Shown one piece after another: positions 54,388-63,675 of a stretch of 64,000 nucleotides of DNA. Within the stretch, counting starts at the first letter, position 1. Each line of letters begins with the position of its first letter. The DNA lies in contig JABXJT010000014.1 of the NCBI GenBank assembly GCA_013375455.1, positions 1 to 64,000 of the forward strand. The letters run 5' to 3'. Under the pieces are notes generated by a model. The model saw only the letters and a list, made by a program, of their open reading frames with translations. It ran no database searches and was not told where the DNA came from. The DNA is from Candidatus Helarchaeota archaeon (GTDB lineage Archaea > Asgardarchaeota > Lokiarchaeia > Helarchaeales > HEL-GB-A). The position numbers and the translations under genes were made by a program.

Positions 54388-56385
54388 TTAAGGCTTCCCA
54401 TAGAGTTCCTTGATTCTTGCCCGAAGTACTTTCCCCACAGGTGACAGTGGCAATTTATTAGTAAAAACAACAGACCTTGGTTTCTTATAGCCCGCAATTT
54501 TTCCAACGCACCATTCGATAATTTCTCCCTGCGTGATATCTTCCACTCCTTTTCGAGGGACAACAACTGCACGTACCGTCTCTCCCCATTCCTCATTTGG
54601 CACGCCAATCACGCAGACATTATCGACTTTTGGATGGTCCAATAAAACTTCTTCGACCTCAAGTGGGAAAATTTTTTCGCCACCGCTACTGATGCAAGCC
54701 TTCTTCCGTTCCACGGTGTAAATTTCGCCATCCGGACCACGATACGCAAGATCTCCTGAATGGAACCATCCCTTTTCGTCAATTGCCATTTTAGTTTTTG
54801 TTTCATCCTTGTAATAACCTTTCATAATTGTAGGACCACGATACAATAATTCGCCAATTTCTCCATCCGGAAGATCTTGCCCCTCCTCATCCACGATCCG
54901 CACTTCAATGCCCGCAAGCGTCTTCCCCACGGACCGATCCTTGACTTTATCTTCTTCGGCTGATAATTTCATTGCGGTTACCGGTGCCATTTCAGTCTGT
55001 CCGAAGGCGTCCAGCACCATTGCATTAGGAAAATGGTGGAGAATCCTTTTCTTATACTTTGCTCGCATCAGGGCGGCACCCGTAACTGCCAATTTTACGG
55101 AAGAGAGGTCATACTTCTCGATGTCTGGGCGCTCTAACAACCGCTTCCACATCGTGGGAACGAGGAACAGAAAGACTACTCTTTCCTTTTCTACCAATTC
55201 GAGCACTTCTTTAGGATCAAAACTTTTTGAGGCAGGAAAGACGATGGGACTTCCGCTATATAACCATTGCACCATGAAAAGGGCATAGCTAGCGAGGTGA
55301 AAAAGCGGCGGAATGATGAGCATTGTCATTCGATGCCCCACTTTTGGGGTTTTCATTAGTGCCCGAATTATCGCTAACCGCACATCAATATTTCCCATGA
55401 TTTTGACCCCGCCTAAGAGGAATCGCCAGACCAGTTTCGGAAGTAATTCGGCGCGCCCCCTCATGGTGTATTTATAGGGGAGCAGGTTCACGAAATCACG
55501 TACATGATCCCCAATATGCCCATGGAGCTTCGCATCCCATCGGCTTGGCTTTCCCGAGAATAACTTCAACTTCCCTTCTTTCGTTGTCATTGTTATGGGA
55601 GGTAACCCTGGTCCGTGCTTGAGAGGAGCTTCATAGACAAAAATCTTGTCGCGGAGAATGGGATCACTCATAAAATCGAAGATGGACCCCCCAAACATTC
55701 CCGCCGCCAATTCAATTTTCCGTTCGAATTCATTTTTCGCAAAGACGTCTAATTCCACATCTTTTGCAGGCGGTAGGAGATGCATCATGAAATTGAAGAC
55801 GGCCTCTTGATTATACAGAATGCTCTCATATGTAAGCATTACTCCTTTAGAACGCCCTGTCGTGCCCCCTGTATAACAAATCAGGGCGATATCACTATCA
55901 GATAAACGAGGACGAACTCTCAATTCAATGTTGTAATTGTCATTAATGAGTTCTTCATAACTCACGTAATTTGAATGACCATTATTGCCTTGGCAAATGA
56001 AATGCTTGACAGCAGGGACCTTTTCCCGAACTCCTTCCACGACGGGAAGTGCATCATCTTCAAAAATTAGGCAGACAGAATCGCTATTATTTAACAGATA
56101 CTCTAATTCGCTGGACACGTATCGATAATTTACCGGCACGGGAATTGCCCCTATCGCTTGAATTGCTACATTCGACTCCACGAATGCCGGTGTATTGTGA
56201 AATAGGATTGCGACTTTATCCCCCTTCTTGATACCCAAGTCACGCAAACCATTCCCCAATCGGTTGATTCGTTCATTTAACTCGTTCCACGATATTTTTC
56301 TCGTCCCATAGATAATGGAAATCCGATCCTTCGGGTAATATTTCGCCTTGATGGCTATGCTTTCTTTGAATGGACTAAGTCGCAT
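54388..56385 (-). CDS. Long-chain acyl-CoA synthetase with a 148-residue internal insertion
   Basis: The likely start is the Met of MRLSPFKESIAIKAKY (56385; 665 residues). Adenylation motifs are LICYTGGTTGRSKGVML, VLDAFGQTEMAPVTAM and GWFHSGDLAYRGPDGEIYTV, with the C-terminal lysine region LPLSPVGKVLRARIKELYG. Between the P-loop motif and IIPPLFHLASYAL lies an extra segment of about 148 residues (209-356, numbering from 56394) containing FAKNEFERKIELAAGMFGG and DHVRDFVNLLPYKY. Typical FadD proteins of about 550 residues lack it. It may form a lid or membrane-binding part. The enzyme activates carboxylic acids to CoA esters. Confidence 0.88.
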   Translation of the reverse strand: MRLSPFKESIAIKAKYYPKDRISIIYGTRKISWNELNERINRLGNGLRDLGIKKGDKVAILFHNTPAFVESNVAIQAIGAIPVPVNYRYVSSELEYLLNNSDSVCLIFEDDALPVVEGVREKVPAVKHFICQGNNGHSNYVSYEELINDNYNIELRVRPRLSDSDIALICYTGGTTGRSKGVMLTYESILYNQEAVFNFMMHLLPPAKDVELDVFAKNEFERKIELAAGMFGGSIFDFMSDPILRDKIFVYEAPLKHGPGLPPITMTTKEGKLKLFSGKPSRWDAKLHGHIGDHVRDFVNLLPYKYTMRGRAELLPKLVWRFLLGGVKIMGNIDVRLAIIRALMKTPKVGHRMTMLIIPPLFHLASYALFMVQWLYSGSPIVFPASKSFDPKEVLELVEKERVVFLFLVPTMWKRLLERPDIEKYDLSSVKLAVTGAALMRAKYKKRILHHFPNAMVLDAFGQTEMAPVTAMKLSAEEDKVKDRSVGKTLAGIEVRIVDEEGQDLPDGEIGELLYRGPTIMKGYYKDETKTKMAIDEKGWFHSGDLAYRGPDGEIYTVERKKACISSGGEKIFPLEVEEVLLDHPKVDNVCVIGVPNEEWGETVRAVVVPRKGVEDITQGEIIEWCVGKIAGYKKPRSVVFTNKLPLSPVGKVLRARIKELYGKP

Positions 56386-56504
56386 GATGCACACCTGATT
56401 ATCATAACTGTAAAAACATGATGAAATACGAAAAAAGACTAAAATATTTTTGCATAGACCTCTACATTATCGTTTCTCTTAAACTACGGTCCGACAAATA
56501 TACT

Positions 56505-56846
56505 TCAGCAAGTTAAGTGAAAGGCTGCGACCACCCGCCGTTTCTCTGATAGTTCATTGAACAGTTTACACGCCTCTCTACTCTTTGCGATTTTGACCTT
56601 AATTCCTTTTGATTCAATATATTTTTTTATTTCCCTTGAAACATTCAAATAACCAGAAGATCCAGTTCCAACAATCAGAATTTCGGGTGCCTCTTCCATG
56701 ATCGCGCCGATATCCTCTCTATGAAGGCTATGTCCCTCTTTTCTCCACCAATTATCTTCCACATAATCTGGAAATATGATTAGATCACTTGTATAGGTCT
56801 TTCCATCGATTCTAATTCGTCCAAACTCATACGATTCGATTTTCAA
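56505..56846 (-). CDS. Mth938-like domain protein
   Basis: The 113-residue protein has the Mth938/NDUFAF3-like fold: YEFGRIRIDGKTYTSDLIIF at the start, then PEILIVGTGSSGYLNVSREI, followed by KGIKVKIAKSREACKLFNEL. These proteins are small single-domain proteins in archaea; the mitochondrial relative NDUFAF3 helps complex I assembly. No complex I gene is nearby. Function unknown. Confidence 0.85.
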   Translation of the reverse strand: MKIESYEFGRIRIDGKTYTSDLIIFPDYVEDNWWRKEGHSLHREDIGAIMEEAPEILIVGTGSSGYLNVSREIKKYIESKGIKVKIAKSREACKLFNELSEKRRVVAAFHLTC

Positions 56847-57057
56847 TTTATTTTCCCCTTGAATTCATACCTATAGATTTCTTTCATTAAATATTCGCAC
56901 CAATAAACTATAAAAGTGTTAAATAGGACATATGTAAGAATATTGCATAAAAATTTGGCGGTAATATAGCAAATTATTCCGAGACGCATTTGCACCAATA
57001 AATAATAAAATTATGAAACTTAATCATATTTATAAGCAATATTAATGCGGGGGTCCG

Positions 57058-57768
57058 ATGTCAAAGTATTCCGAAAAATTCAAGAATCTATGGGAGGCAT
57101 ATAACGGATTTGCTTTAATATCAATAATTTTGGGAATTATTTGCTTTTTTTTTGCATGGTTTGAAAGAATAATTTTTGAATCTCATATTAAAATTTACAT
57201 ACTAGACCTGTTCTATTATGATTTGCGTACTACTCTTTTTGGTCTTCTTTACTTTTGGGGAATTATTCTGTTAGTATTCTATTACGCTGGGGTTATTCTT
57301 AATAATCGCGGTAATTATGGAACTCCTATGGAAAAGCATTCCAAAACTTTCTTCAATTTTAGTGTTATTTCTTTAAGCACCTTCATTATATTATTCTTTA
57401 TTCATGGACTTCTTGTCCAATATGATCCAGTCGTTATCATATTCCATTATTTCTATTGGTGGCGTGAATTCATTAACTCCATAAACATTCAGGCTGGCTT
57501 TATCTTAGGGGTAATTATGTTTTCTTTCGTTATTGCCAGCTACCTATATGATAAATTTATGCTCCAACAACATTACAAAAGGCATCTTCCAGAATATCTG
57601 CCGAATAGAAATGTTAATGAAAAGATGCTTGATGAGAGCTCAACTGAAAACCATTTAGGACCTAAATTCATCATTGGAAAGAAAAGAATTATTGCGTTTC
57701 TATTGATTCAATCCTTAATTGTAGCCGGGTGTATCTTTCTCATCATCCTCTGGTTTTCTGGTTTTTAA
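57058..57768 (+). CDS. Membrane protein of unknown function
   Basis: The 236-residue protein has five to six membrane helices (GFALISIILGIICFFFAWF, FGLLYFWGIILLVFYYAGVI, AFLLIQSLIVAGCIFLIILW) and a hydrophilic loop of about 40 residues between the last two. ATG 57058 is preceded by GGGGGT. No motif is known. It is separate from neighbouring genes. Confidence 0.55.
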   Translation: MSKYSEKFKNLWEAYNGFALISIILGIICFFFAWFERIIFESHIKIYILDLFYYDLRTTLFGLLYFWGIILLVFYYAGVILNNRGNYGTPMEKHSKTFFNFSVISLSTFIILFFIHGLLVQYDPVVIIFHYFYWWREFINSINIQAGFILGVIMFSFVIASYLYDKFMLQQHYKRHLPEYLPNRNVNEKMLDESSTENHLGPKFIIGKKRIIAFLLIQSLIVAGCIFLIILWFSGF

Positions 57769-57849
57769 AGAGAGATAGAAAAAGAAATTTAAAACACTAA
57801 ATCAACTCACTCTTTAATACTTTCTAACTTATTGAAGAGTAGAATTTAG

Positions 57850-58389
57850 ATGGTGGGTAACTCAAAACCAGAAGACGAGTTCAATTATTTCTCTGTTTGT
57901 GAAAGCTGTACGGACGAAGAATGCTGTGCTGATCCATACTTCACGTTTTGCGCCAGAAATGAGATAGAAAAGATAAGGGAAAAGATAAAAAACTTTCCTG
58001 ATAGATTTCGTGATTTTCTGGATGCAGATACCGTTAAATTCCACGGGAAGGACCATGAATACTATGGTTTCAAGAAAGTAAATGGGCGGTGCATTTTTTT
58101 AAAAGGGAAACGCCGATGTTTAATTCAGGATGTAAAACCATTACATTGCCGTGCATATCCACTGGTTTGGGGTTACGAAGAGGAGGGAAACAAACTATTC
58201 ATCTACTTCGATGAAGATTCAAAATGCCCTTTAACTGATATTTTATATAAAAATAAGGCATGGATTCAAACAATGAAAAAAATCATCGTCACAGAAGTCC
58301 AACAGATGCCAAAGGTTGATCTGGTTGCCTTTGCCTCGCTAGAGAGCGATGATACGTTACGGATGATTGATGTCATTGATCTACCTTAA
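57850..58389 (+). CDS. YkgJ-family cysteine cluster protein
   Basis: The 179-residue protein shows the family layout: CESCTDEECCADPYFTFC at the start, then RCIFLKGKRRCLIQDVKPLH and CRAYPLVWGYEE. These cysteines probably bind a zinc or an Fe-S cluster. The family is common in anaerobes and archaea and is often of unknown role. A charged helix (NEIEKIREKIKNFPDRFRDF) separates the two halves. Confidence 0.85.
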   Translation: MVGNSKPEDEFNYFSVCESCTDEECCADPYFTFCARNEIEKIREKIKNFPDRFRDFLDADTVKFHGKDHEYYGFKKVNGRCIFLKGKRRCLIQDVKPLHCRAYPLVWGYEEEGNKLFIYFDEDSKCPLTDILYKNKAWIQTMKKIIVTEVQQMPKVDLVAFASLESDDTLRMIDVIDLP

Positions 58390-58459
58390 TGTGATTTTGA
58401 AGAAATAATTAAATTTGAAAGAGTGTAAATATAATCACTCTATTATTGAGGGAATTGAA

Positions 58460-59620
58460 ATGGAACCCCGAGAGAGAATTCATACCGCACTGGATCTAGA
58501 AGAGCCTGATCAGGTGCCCACGCATTTACTCTGGCTTGAGGGAAACCTTGTTGATGATGTTCTGGGAAAGCCTGAGAGAGGCAGCTTTGAAGCTATGTTA
58601 AGTATAAGGGAAGACTACCCAGAAACCTGGAAAGAGCAAATGAATGGTGTTCTGGGAGAAATGCAGGGCGTTATCTTTTCACGCGTGATCGAGGCCGCAA
58701 AACAAATTGGTGTTGATGCAACTCAAATAGGGATTATCCCATTAAAGGTGATAAACGAGACTCAAATGGTGGACATATTTGGAAAGGTCTGGGTAATGTG
58801 GAATAACGAAGGCAGTATTTCCCCCAAATATACACACGGTATCATTGATTCCGTGGAGAGGTGGGAAGAAGTTAAGAAAGAGTTTGAGGATGGGACAAAT
58901 GATAGATATTTCAGGTTGGGCAAAAAACATTTCAAACGCGCTAAGAAAAAATTCAAAGATTCGATTTACTTTTTTGCAACCAATCAACTTTCAGGTATCT
59001 GGGCGAGCACATGGCAGGCGATGGGGATGATATTCTTCTCTAAATCACTCTTTACTAACAAAGACTTAATAAAAGACATATTTAACACCTATACCGATTT
59101 TACCATCGCTTGGTTTAATGCTTACATGGATGGTGGGGCTGAAACCTGTATTTGCCATGACGATTTAGCGACCAAAACTGCCCCCTTTATGTCCCCTAAA
59201 GTATTTACCGAATTACTCCAACCTTGTTATCAAAGACTGACCGAAGATCTTCATGAACGGGGCGCCAAAGTCATCTTGCATACCGACGGTCAAATCACAC
59301 CCCTTCTTGACTTCATAGTCGATTGTGGATTTGATGGGCTTCATTGCCTTGAACCAGCAGCGGGAGTCGATCTCGCAGTGGTGAAGAAAAAGGTGGGCGA
59401 TAAACTTTGTCTCCTCGGAAACATTGATACTACTCGGGTTCTGACCAAAGGAACCAAAAAAGAAGTCGAAGATGCCGTGAAAAATGCGATTAAAACAGCG
59501 GGTCCTGGGGGCGGACTCATCATCTCTTCAGAAAACATGTTGCATACGGTGCGCGTACAAAACTTGAAATGGATGGTGGAAGCCGCACACAAATATGGGG
59601 AATATCCCATTAATCTTTAA
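58460..59620 (+). CDS. Uroporphyrinogen decarboxylase (URO-D) superfamily protein
   Basis: ATG 58460 follows TGAGGGA; an upstream frame to 58415 has no ribosome site. The 386-residue protein has URO-D superfamily marks: MEPRERIHTALDLEEPDQVP, ETCICHDDLATKTAPFMSPK, KVILHTDGQITPLLDFIVDC, GFDGLHCLEPAAGVDLAVVK and GDKLCLLGNIDTTRVL. The HTDG and HCLEP motifs are of the type found in methyltransferase members (MtaA, CmuA) and in many uncharacterised anaerobe proteins. Methyl transfer from or to a corrinoid is possible but no corrinoid protein is nearby. True heme decarboxylase is unlikely given the changed N-terminal arginines. Confidence 0.83.
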   Translation: MEPRERIHTALDLEEPDQVPTHLLWLEGNLVDDVLGKPERGSFEAMLSIREDYPETWKEQMNGVLGEMQGVIFSRVIEAAKQIGVDATQIGIIPLKVINETQMVDIFGKVWVMWNNEGSISPKYTHGIIDSVERWEEVKKEFEDGTNDRYFRLGKKHFKRAKKKFKDSIYFFATNQLSGIWASTWQAMGMIFFSKSLFTNKDLIKDIFNTYTDFTIAWFNAYMDGGAETCICHDDLATKTAPFMSPKVFTELLQPCYQRLTEDLHERGAKVILHTDGQITPLLDFIVDCGFDGLHCLEPAAGVDLAVVKKKVGDKLCLLGNIDTTRVLTKGTKKEVEDAVKNAIKTAGPGGGLIISSENMLHTVRVQNLKWMVEAAHKYGEYPINL

Positions 59621-59643
59621 AAAGAATTAAGAATAGGAATAGA

Positions 59644-59666
59644 TTTCATTTTTTTCCTTTTTTTTT
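59644..59666 (+). terminator. T-rich transcription terminator of the URO-D gene
   Basis: A tract of almost pure T (interrupted by CA and CC) follows the stop codon by about 24 bases, as expected for archaeal termination. Confidence 0.5.
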
Positions 59667-59859
59667 AAATGATCTTTTAACAAAATACTTCGTTAAACCA
59701 TTTGGATACGTTCAAATTAACTATTTTCTTGAACATTTTTTTCTAGATCTTTACACTGGAATGCAATTCAGATCATAAATGATAAAAATCTAGTATTTTT
59801 CATTCCACTTCATATTGACACAAGATGTCAAAATCTCAATTCCAAACTCAAGCTATTCT

Positions 59860-59962
59860 GATCGTAAAAGCTAGATCCTAAAATTATTGTTTTGAACTAT
59901 CCCGATCACAAAGCTAGATCACAAATCATACTAATCGCACCAGCTAGATCGCAAATCATTCC
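59860..59962 (+). repeat. Three imperfect repeats upstream of the histone gene
   Basis: AGCTAGATC occurs at 59869-59877, 59912-59920 and 59942-59950, each preceded by ATCGTAAA-, ATCACAA- or ATCGCACC- and followed by (C/A/G)xAAA-TCAT-like sequence. Spacing is 43 and 30 bases. AATCGGAC at about 59967 may be a partial fourth copy. They lie 114-204 bases before the histone ATG, outside the core promoter, and may bind a regulator. Confidence 0.6.
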
Positions 59963-59990
59963 ATCTAATCGGACAAAAAACCATTACCTT

Positions 59991-59998
59991 TTTATATC
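59991..59998 (+). promoter_or_regulatory. TATA box of the histone gene
   Basis: TTTATATC is 66 bases before ATG 60064. Transcription should start near 60020-60025, giving a leader of about 40 bases. The ribosome binding site GAGGGAGA ends at 60060. Confidence 0.55.
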
Positions 59999-60063
59999 TA
60001 TTTTCTCGTAAGCTATAACAGTAGATTAGAAACGATCTACCCGAATCTAATTGAGGGAGAAAA

Positions 60064-60276
60064 ATGGCAAAAGGCAATCAAGTCATCACCAAAACTGCTT
60101 TGCGGAGATTAATGAAAAAAGAGGCTGGTGCCGATATCGTGGCTTTAAACGCAGTACTATCACTCCAAGAATATCTTACGGATACTGCGATGGAAATCAC
60201 CAAAAAAGCATTAGCTCTCGCGCAACATGCAAAACGCAAGACAATCACCAAAGCAGACATCAAATTAGCCGTATAG
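60064..60276 (+). CDS. Archaeal histone (HMf-like, tailless)
   Basis: The 70-residue protein is a single histone fold with helix 1 (KTALRRLMKKEAGADIVALN), helix 2 (AVLSLQEYLTDTAMEITKKA) and helix 3 (KTITKADIKLAV); AQHAKRKTITKADI is the classic archaeal histone loop and strand. There are no N- or C-terminal tails, unlike some Asgard histones. It binds and wraps DNA as dimers or longer fibres. The gene is alone, with its own promoter, an upstream repeat set and a downstream T-tract. An HDAC-fold protein occurs at 22.6 kb in the window. Confidence 0.95.
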   Translation: MAKGNQVITKTALRRLMKKEAGADIVALNAVLSLQEYLTDTAMEITKKALALAQHAKRKTITKADIKLAV

Positions 60277-60284
60277 ACTAATCC

Positions 60285-60302
60285 TTTTCCTTTCTTTTTT
60301 TT
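60285..60302 (+). terminator. T-rich terminator of the histone gene
   Basis: TTTTCCTTTCTTTTTTTT begins 8 bases after the stop codon and fits an archaeal oligo-T terminator. Confidence 0.55.
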
Positions 60303-60377
60303 AATTTTCATGCATAAGTAAGAATTTTTATAAATTGCAGTAGACGTATTTACACAAAGAATTTTTCATGACGCAAA

Positions 60378-60611
60378 ATGAAATTAAACATCCTTCAGAT
60401 TATTTTTATAGGAATTTGTGTGGCAATCACCATTTATTTCACGTATGCCACCATAAATCTCATTGTCACTGGGGACAATATTATCGATCTAGGTGGAGGA
60501 GAAACCGTTACTCTAAGCTTCCTGGATTATGGCATGATCCAATTCTATATTTTTATGGGCGTCATGGCGTTCCTGCTCTTTATGTTGGCGGGTGGCGGTG
60601 CAAAAGAATAA
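60378..60611 (+). CDS. Small two-helix membrane protein
   Basis: The 77-residue protein has two membrane helices (LQIIFIGICVAITIYFTYA and IQFYIFMGVMAFLLFMLAGG) joined by a short polar loop containing DLGGGETVTLSFLDYG. A frame shifted by one base over the same stretch is not convincing. No family is recognised. It converges with the flavoprotein gene. Confidence 0.55.
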   Translation: MKLNILQIIFIGICVAITIYFTYATINLIVTGDNIIDLGGGETVTLSFLDYGMIQFYIFMGVMAFLLFMLAGGGAKE

Positions 60612-60622
60612 AACATCTCGAT

Positions 60623-62056
60623 TTAATTAGTTTTCAAGATTTTATAAAGAAGCTCAGCTAATTTCCGCCTTAATCGTTTCCAACTCTGAAAAGTTCGTTG
60701 GCCCATTGTTATTATAGAATCGGGAATGAATTCCGGAAGGATCTCCTTGATTTTCTCTTCAATCATCTGTTCAGTAATGGGTACAATAGCAGGTGCAATA
60801 TATTTCAATAATGTTGGGAAGTATTTTTGATACCGGAGCGTGTTCGGCAAGAAATTCGCGAAATTTTGGGGATGGCTCTCTCCCACATTTAGAAGGGAAT
60901 AGAATAGATCGTTGATGAACGGCACTAGCCACTTGGCCGCCTCCATTGAAAACGGAACTTCGCGAATGAAGTTGTAAATTTCTAAACCGAGCTCAAACTC
61001 CTCTCCAATAGGTGAATTCCTCCATCGCGTTTCATACCCCTTTATCGCTTGAGGGTCTCCAGATGAAAAAAAATCTTCAGATACCTCAATCGCGATTTTC
61101 CCTGATAGCATCGCATAATAAATCCCTTCTGCTTCAAGAGGGCATGGAAAGCCAGCTGCATCCCCAATTAAAATTACTCCATCCGTCGAATAGGTTCTTA
61201 CCGGATCTTGAACGAAGGTTAACAAGTGTGCCTGAAATTCTCGCGGGCGTCCCTCAACTAATTCAAGTTGTTGTTTCAAGGCGGGTGTATCTAGGAATTT
61301 ATTCAAATAGTATTTTGGGCTTTTATCCCAGGCTTTCATAAAATGCCCGAGTCCCACGTGCACACCATTGCCATGAAAAAAAGAGTATGCTACGGGAAAT
61401 GCTGCTGAAAACCAATAATGTAAAGCATTATCTGCAAACGCCCTATCTATCTTCTCTTTTGAAGCCTCAAAATCAATGGTAACCATTAACGTTAAATCAT
61501 CTGGATTCCATCGGGTCCGCAAGCCACTTTTCAATGCAACTGTCGAGACGACTCCATCTGCACCTATGACGATTTTTCCATAATACTTCGTGTTGTTTTC
61601 ATCGATCACGCCTATGATTTGGTTCTTTTCATTTCGTAGGAGATCCGATATTAATATGGAGGTTTTCAATTCCGCTCCTGCTTCCACTGCTAATCCCGCA
61701 AGATAAGGATCAAGTTCAGCCCGATAAACATTCACCGTGAGGAACTCTCTAGCTTCCGGAAATTTCGCCATTGAGGAAGAAGAAAACCCGAAGAAAGATT
61801 TTTCATCTAAATTCTCATCAATTAAATGGGCGGTTGCTTTTCTTGAAATCCGCACTGATTCTAATCCTAGATCCGGCTTTAAATATGGAAAATCTCTAAA
61901 TACCTTTGGCGATAATGCGGTTCCAGAACAATTTTTCTGCCCTGGAATTTGTGATCGTTCAAAGAAAATGGTTTTAAATCCTTTCTCTGCTGCAAATTTC
62001 GCTGCCGTGCTTCCACCTGGCCCTGCTCCTACGATAATAATGTCATAATCCGGCAT
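60623..62056 (-). CDS. FixC/geranylgeranyl-reductase-type FAD oxidoreductase
   Basis: The 477-residue protein has a Rossmann GxGxxG site (IIVGAGPGGSTAAKFAAEKG), an early NCSGTALSPKVF motif and later VILIGDAAGFPCPLEAEGIY, the FAD-binding motif of the geranylgeranyl reductase and electron-transfer flavoprotein:quinone oxidoreductase group. The CSG and FPCPLEAEGIYYA features fit FixC. A C-terminal ferredoxin domain, present in full ETF-QO, is not seen. It could take electrons from acyl-CoA dehydrogenase through ETF and pass them to a quinone, or reduce archaeal lipid chains. No fixABX genes are nearby. Confidence 0.85.
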   Translation of the reverse strand: MPDYDIIIVGAGPGGSTAAKFAAEKGFKTIFFERSQIPGQKNCSGTALSPKVFRDFPYLKPDLGLESVRISRKATAHLIDENLDEKSFFGFSSSSMAKFPEAREFLTVNVYRAELDPYLAGLAVEAGAELKTSILISDLLRNEKNQIIGVIDENNTKYYGKIVIGADGVVSTVALKSGLRTRWNPDDLTLMVTIDFEASKEKIDRAFADNALHYWFSAAFPVAYSFFHGNGVHVGLGHFMKAWDKSPKYYLNKFLDTPALKQQLELVEGRPREFQAHLLTFVQDPVRTYSTDGVILIGDAAGFPCPLEAEGIYYAMLSGKIAIEVSEDFFSSGDPQAIKGYETRWRNSPIGEEFELGLEIYNFIREVPFSMEAAKWLVPFINDLFYSLLNVGESHPQNFANFLPNTLRYQKYFPTLLKYIAPAIVPITEQMIEEKIKEILPEFIPDSIITMGQRTFQSWKRLRRKLAELLYKILKTN

Positions 62057-62101
62057 TTTTCATCAACTATAACTAATTTTATCTCCATGAAACGATTTCT
62101 C

Positions 62102-62109
62102 TTATATAT
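62102..62109 (+). promoter_or_regulatory. Likely TATA box of the 62.15-63.6 kb gene pair
   Basis: TTATATAT is 42 bases before ATG 62151. The leader would be very short, near 15-20 bases. Confidence 0.45.
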
Positions 62110-62150
62110 GTTTAAGTTTATAGGGATACAAGATTAAAGGGCGTGGTTTC

Positions 62151-62585
62151 ATGGCAGAAAAGGCGGAGCTATTGAGCCCGGAATTGAAGGAATTCGATAA
62201 AAAAATAGGCGTTATCTTTGGTATGATAGTTTTTTGGGAGGGGTTAATCGGATTGGTTTTATATAGCCTATACTCTAATATTATTTTCTTTATTTTAGGC
62301 ATATCACTAACGATTTTTGGAATAATTTTATTTGTAATGCTCTCATCAGTAAAGTTTGCAGGACATTATAAGTCCATCTATTCCTACCAAGCTGTATGTG
62401 CAGTAATACTTCTTGTAGTTTTAGGGGTTCTCAATTTATTACCTGGTTTCCCAGTGGATTTGTACGGTTCGGATCTGGCAAGTGAAATCTATGGATCTTC
62501 CGTATTGTTCTCTATTGCCGCGTATCTCGCGTTGTGGCTAACAGCATTCCATTTCAAAAAAAGGAAATTGGGTACAAAGGAATAG
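62151..62585 (+). CDS. Small four-helix membrane protein
   Basis: The 144-residue protein has four membrane helices (GMIVFWEGLIGLVLYSLYS, FFILGISLTIFGIILFVMLS, AVCAVILLVVLGVLNLLPG, SIAAYLALWLTAFHF). No motif is known. It lies 10 bases upstream of the F420-type oxidoreductase gene, so they share a message and possibly a role. Confidence 0.6.
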   Translation: MAEKAELLSPELKEFDKKIGVIFGMIVFWEGLIGLVLYSLYSNIIFFILGISLTIFGIILFVMLSSVKFAGHYKSIYSYQAVCAVILLVVLGVLNLLPGFPVDLYGSDLASEIYGSSVLFSIAAYLALWLTAFHFKKRKLGTKE

Positions 62586-62595
62586 TGAAAGAAGA

Positions 62596-63627
62596 ATGGA
62601 CGTTAAATTTGGGGTATTTACACCTCCCCGTGGTTTGAAATGGATTTATCAGACTGCCGAACTAGCAGAAAAACTCGGAAATTATGATTCTGTTTGGATG
62701 CCTGACCACCTTGTCGGGTGGGGACGAAATTTAGATGCACTGAGTGTCTGGCCAACGCTGACGGCGCTAGGTCTGAAAACCGCAAAAATTAAGGTGGGGA
62801 CTGGCGTGACTGATCCTCATCGCCTTCATCCCAGCGTCATGGCCCACGTAACAATGACCATGGAACGAATTCTTGGAGAAAATCGCGTGATGATCGGAAT
62901 CGGGGCAGGTGAAGCAATGAATCTTGATGCCTATGGGGTTGATTGGGAGAAACCCGTATCTCGCCTCGAAGAGTTCCTAGAAATAATCAAATTGCTCTGG
63001 AGAAAGCGAAAGGTCACGTACGATGGGCAATTTTTCAAATTAAAAAATGCATTCATTAGCCCACGCCCCAAAAATATCCCGCTCTTTGTTGCGGGGAACC
63101 GTCCACGCACGCGTAAAATAACGGGGCAATTCGGGGATGGCTGGTTTCCATTTAAGGTTAGTCCCGAAATCTATGCACGTGATTTAAAAGAAGTCCAAGA
63201 CGCTGCTCGGGCTGCAGATCGGTCACCAGATACCGTTACTCCAGGATATTTACTTTATACTGTTATATCTGAGGATGCGGATGCCGCACGAGAAATGGTT
63301 GAACGCCATGGTAAAATCCTTCTCATGGTTTCTCCTAATAAGTTGAAGGATCATGGATTTGAACCACCCACTTACAACCTCGATGCCTCTAAAAGCTTTA
63401 AAGGGCGGGATCCAATGAAAGATGCGGGAAAAATTAGCGAGGTACCCTTCGAAGCCATCGAAAAAATTTTCGTACATGGAACCGCCGATGATTGCCTCGA
63501 GCAAATTGCGAAATACGTCGATGCGGGTTGCCGATATTTTATTTTAGGAATTTTGAACCCTGGTAAAGAACGTGACGAAGCTATTACAATATATTCTGAA
63601 AAAATCATCTCATATTTCCAAAAGTAA
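62596..63627 (+). CDS. LLM-class F420-dependent oxidoreductase
   Basis: The 343-residue protein has the F420/FMN TIM-barrel pattern: MDVKFGVFTPPRGLKWIYQT, WMPDHLVGWGRNLDAL, VGTGVTDPHRLHPSVMAHV, VMIGIGAGEAMNLDAYGV and KNIPLFVAGNRPRTRKITGQ. DPHRLHPSVMAHV resembles Mer-type methylene-tetrahydromethanopterin reductase and F420 glucose-6-phosphate dehydrogenase. Its paralogue at 50.4-51.6 kb keeps KPVSRLEE, in the same position. The hydride substrate is not assigned. Confidence 0.9.
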   Translation: MDVKFGVFTPPRGLKWIYQTAELAEKLGNYDSVWMPDHLVGWGRNLDALSVWPTLTALGLKTAKIKVGTGVTDPHRLHPSVMAHVTMTMERILGENRVMIGIGAGEAMNLDAYGVDWEKPVSRLEEFLEIIKLLWRKRKVTYDGQFFKLKNAFISPRPKNIPLFVAGNRPRTRKITGQFGDGWFPFKVSPEIYARDLKEVQDAARAADRSPDTVTPGYLLYTVISEDADAAREMVERHGKILLMVSPNKLKDHGFEPPTYNLDASKSFKGRDPMKDAGKISEVPFEAIEKIFVHGTADDCLEQIAKYVDAGCRYFILGILNPGKERDEAITIYSEKIISYFQK

Positions 63628-63675
63628 TATTCATCAAAAGAATTAGGCAAAAAAAGAGAATTTAAAAAAAGAGAA

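Noticed and set aside
60051..60281. Alternative +1 frame across the histone gene
   Set aside because: It has no recognisable product, whereas the chosen frame is a complete histone fold with a ribosome site.
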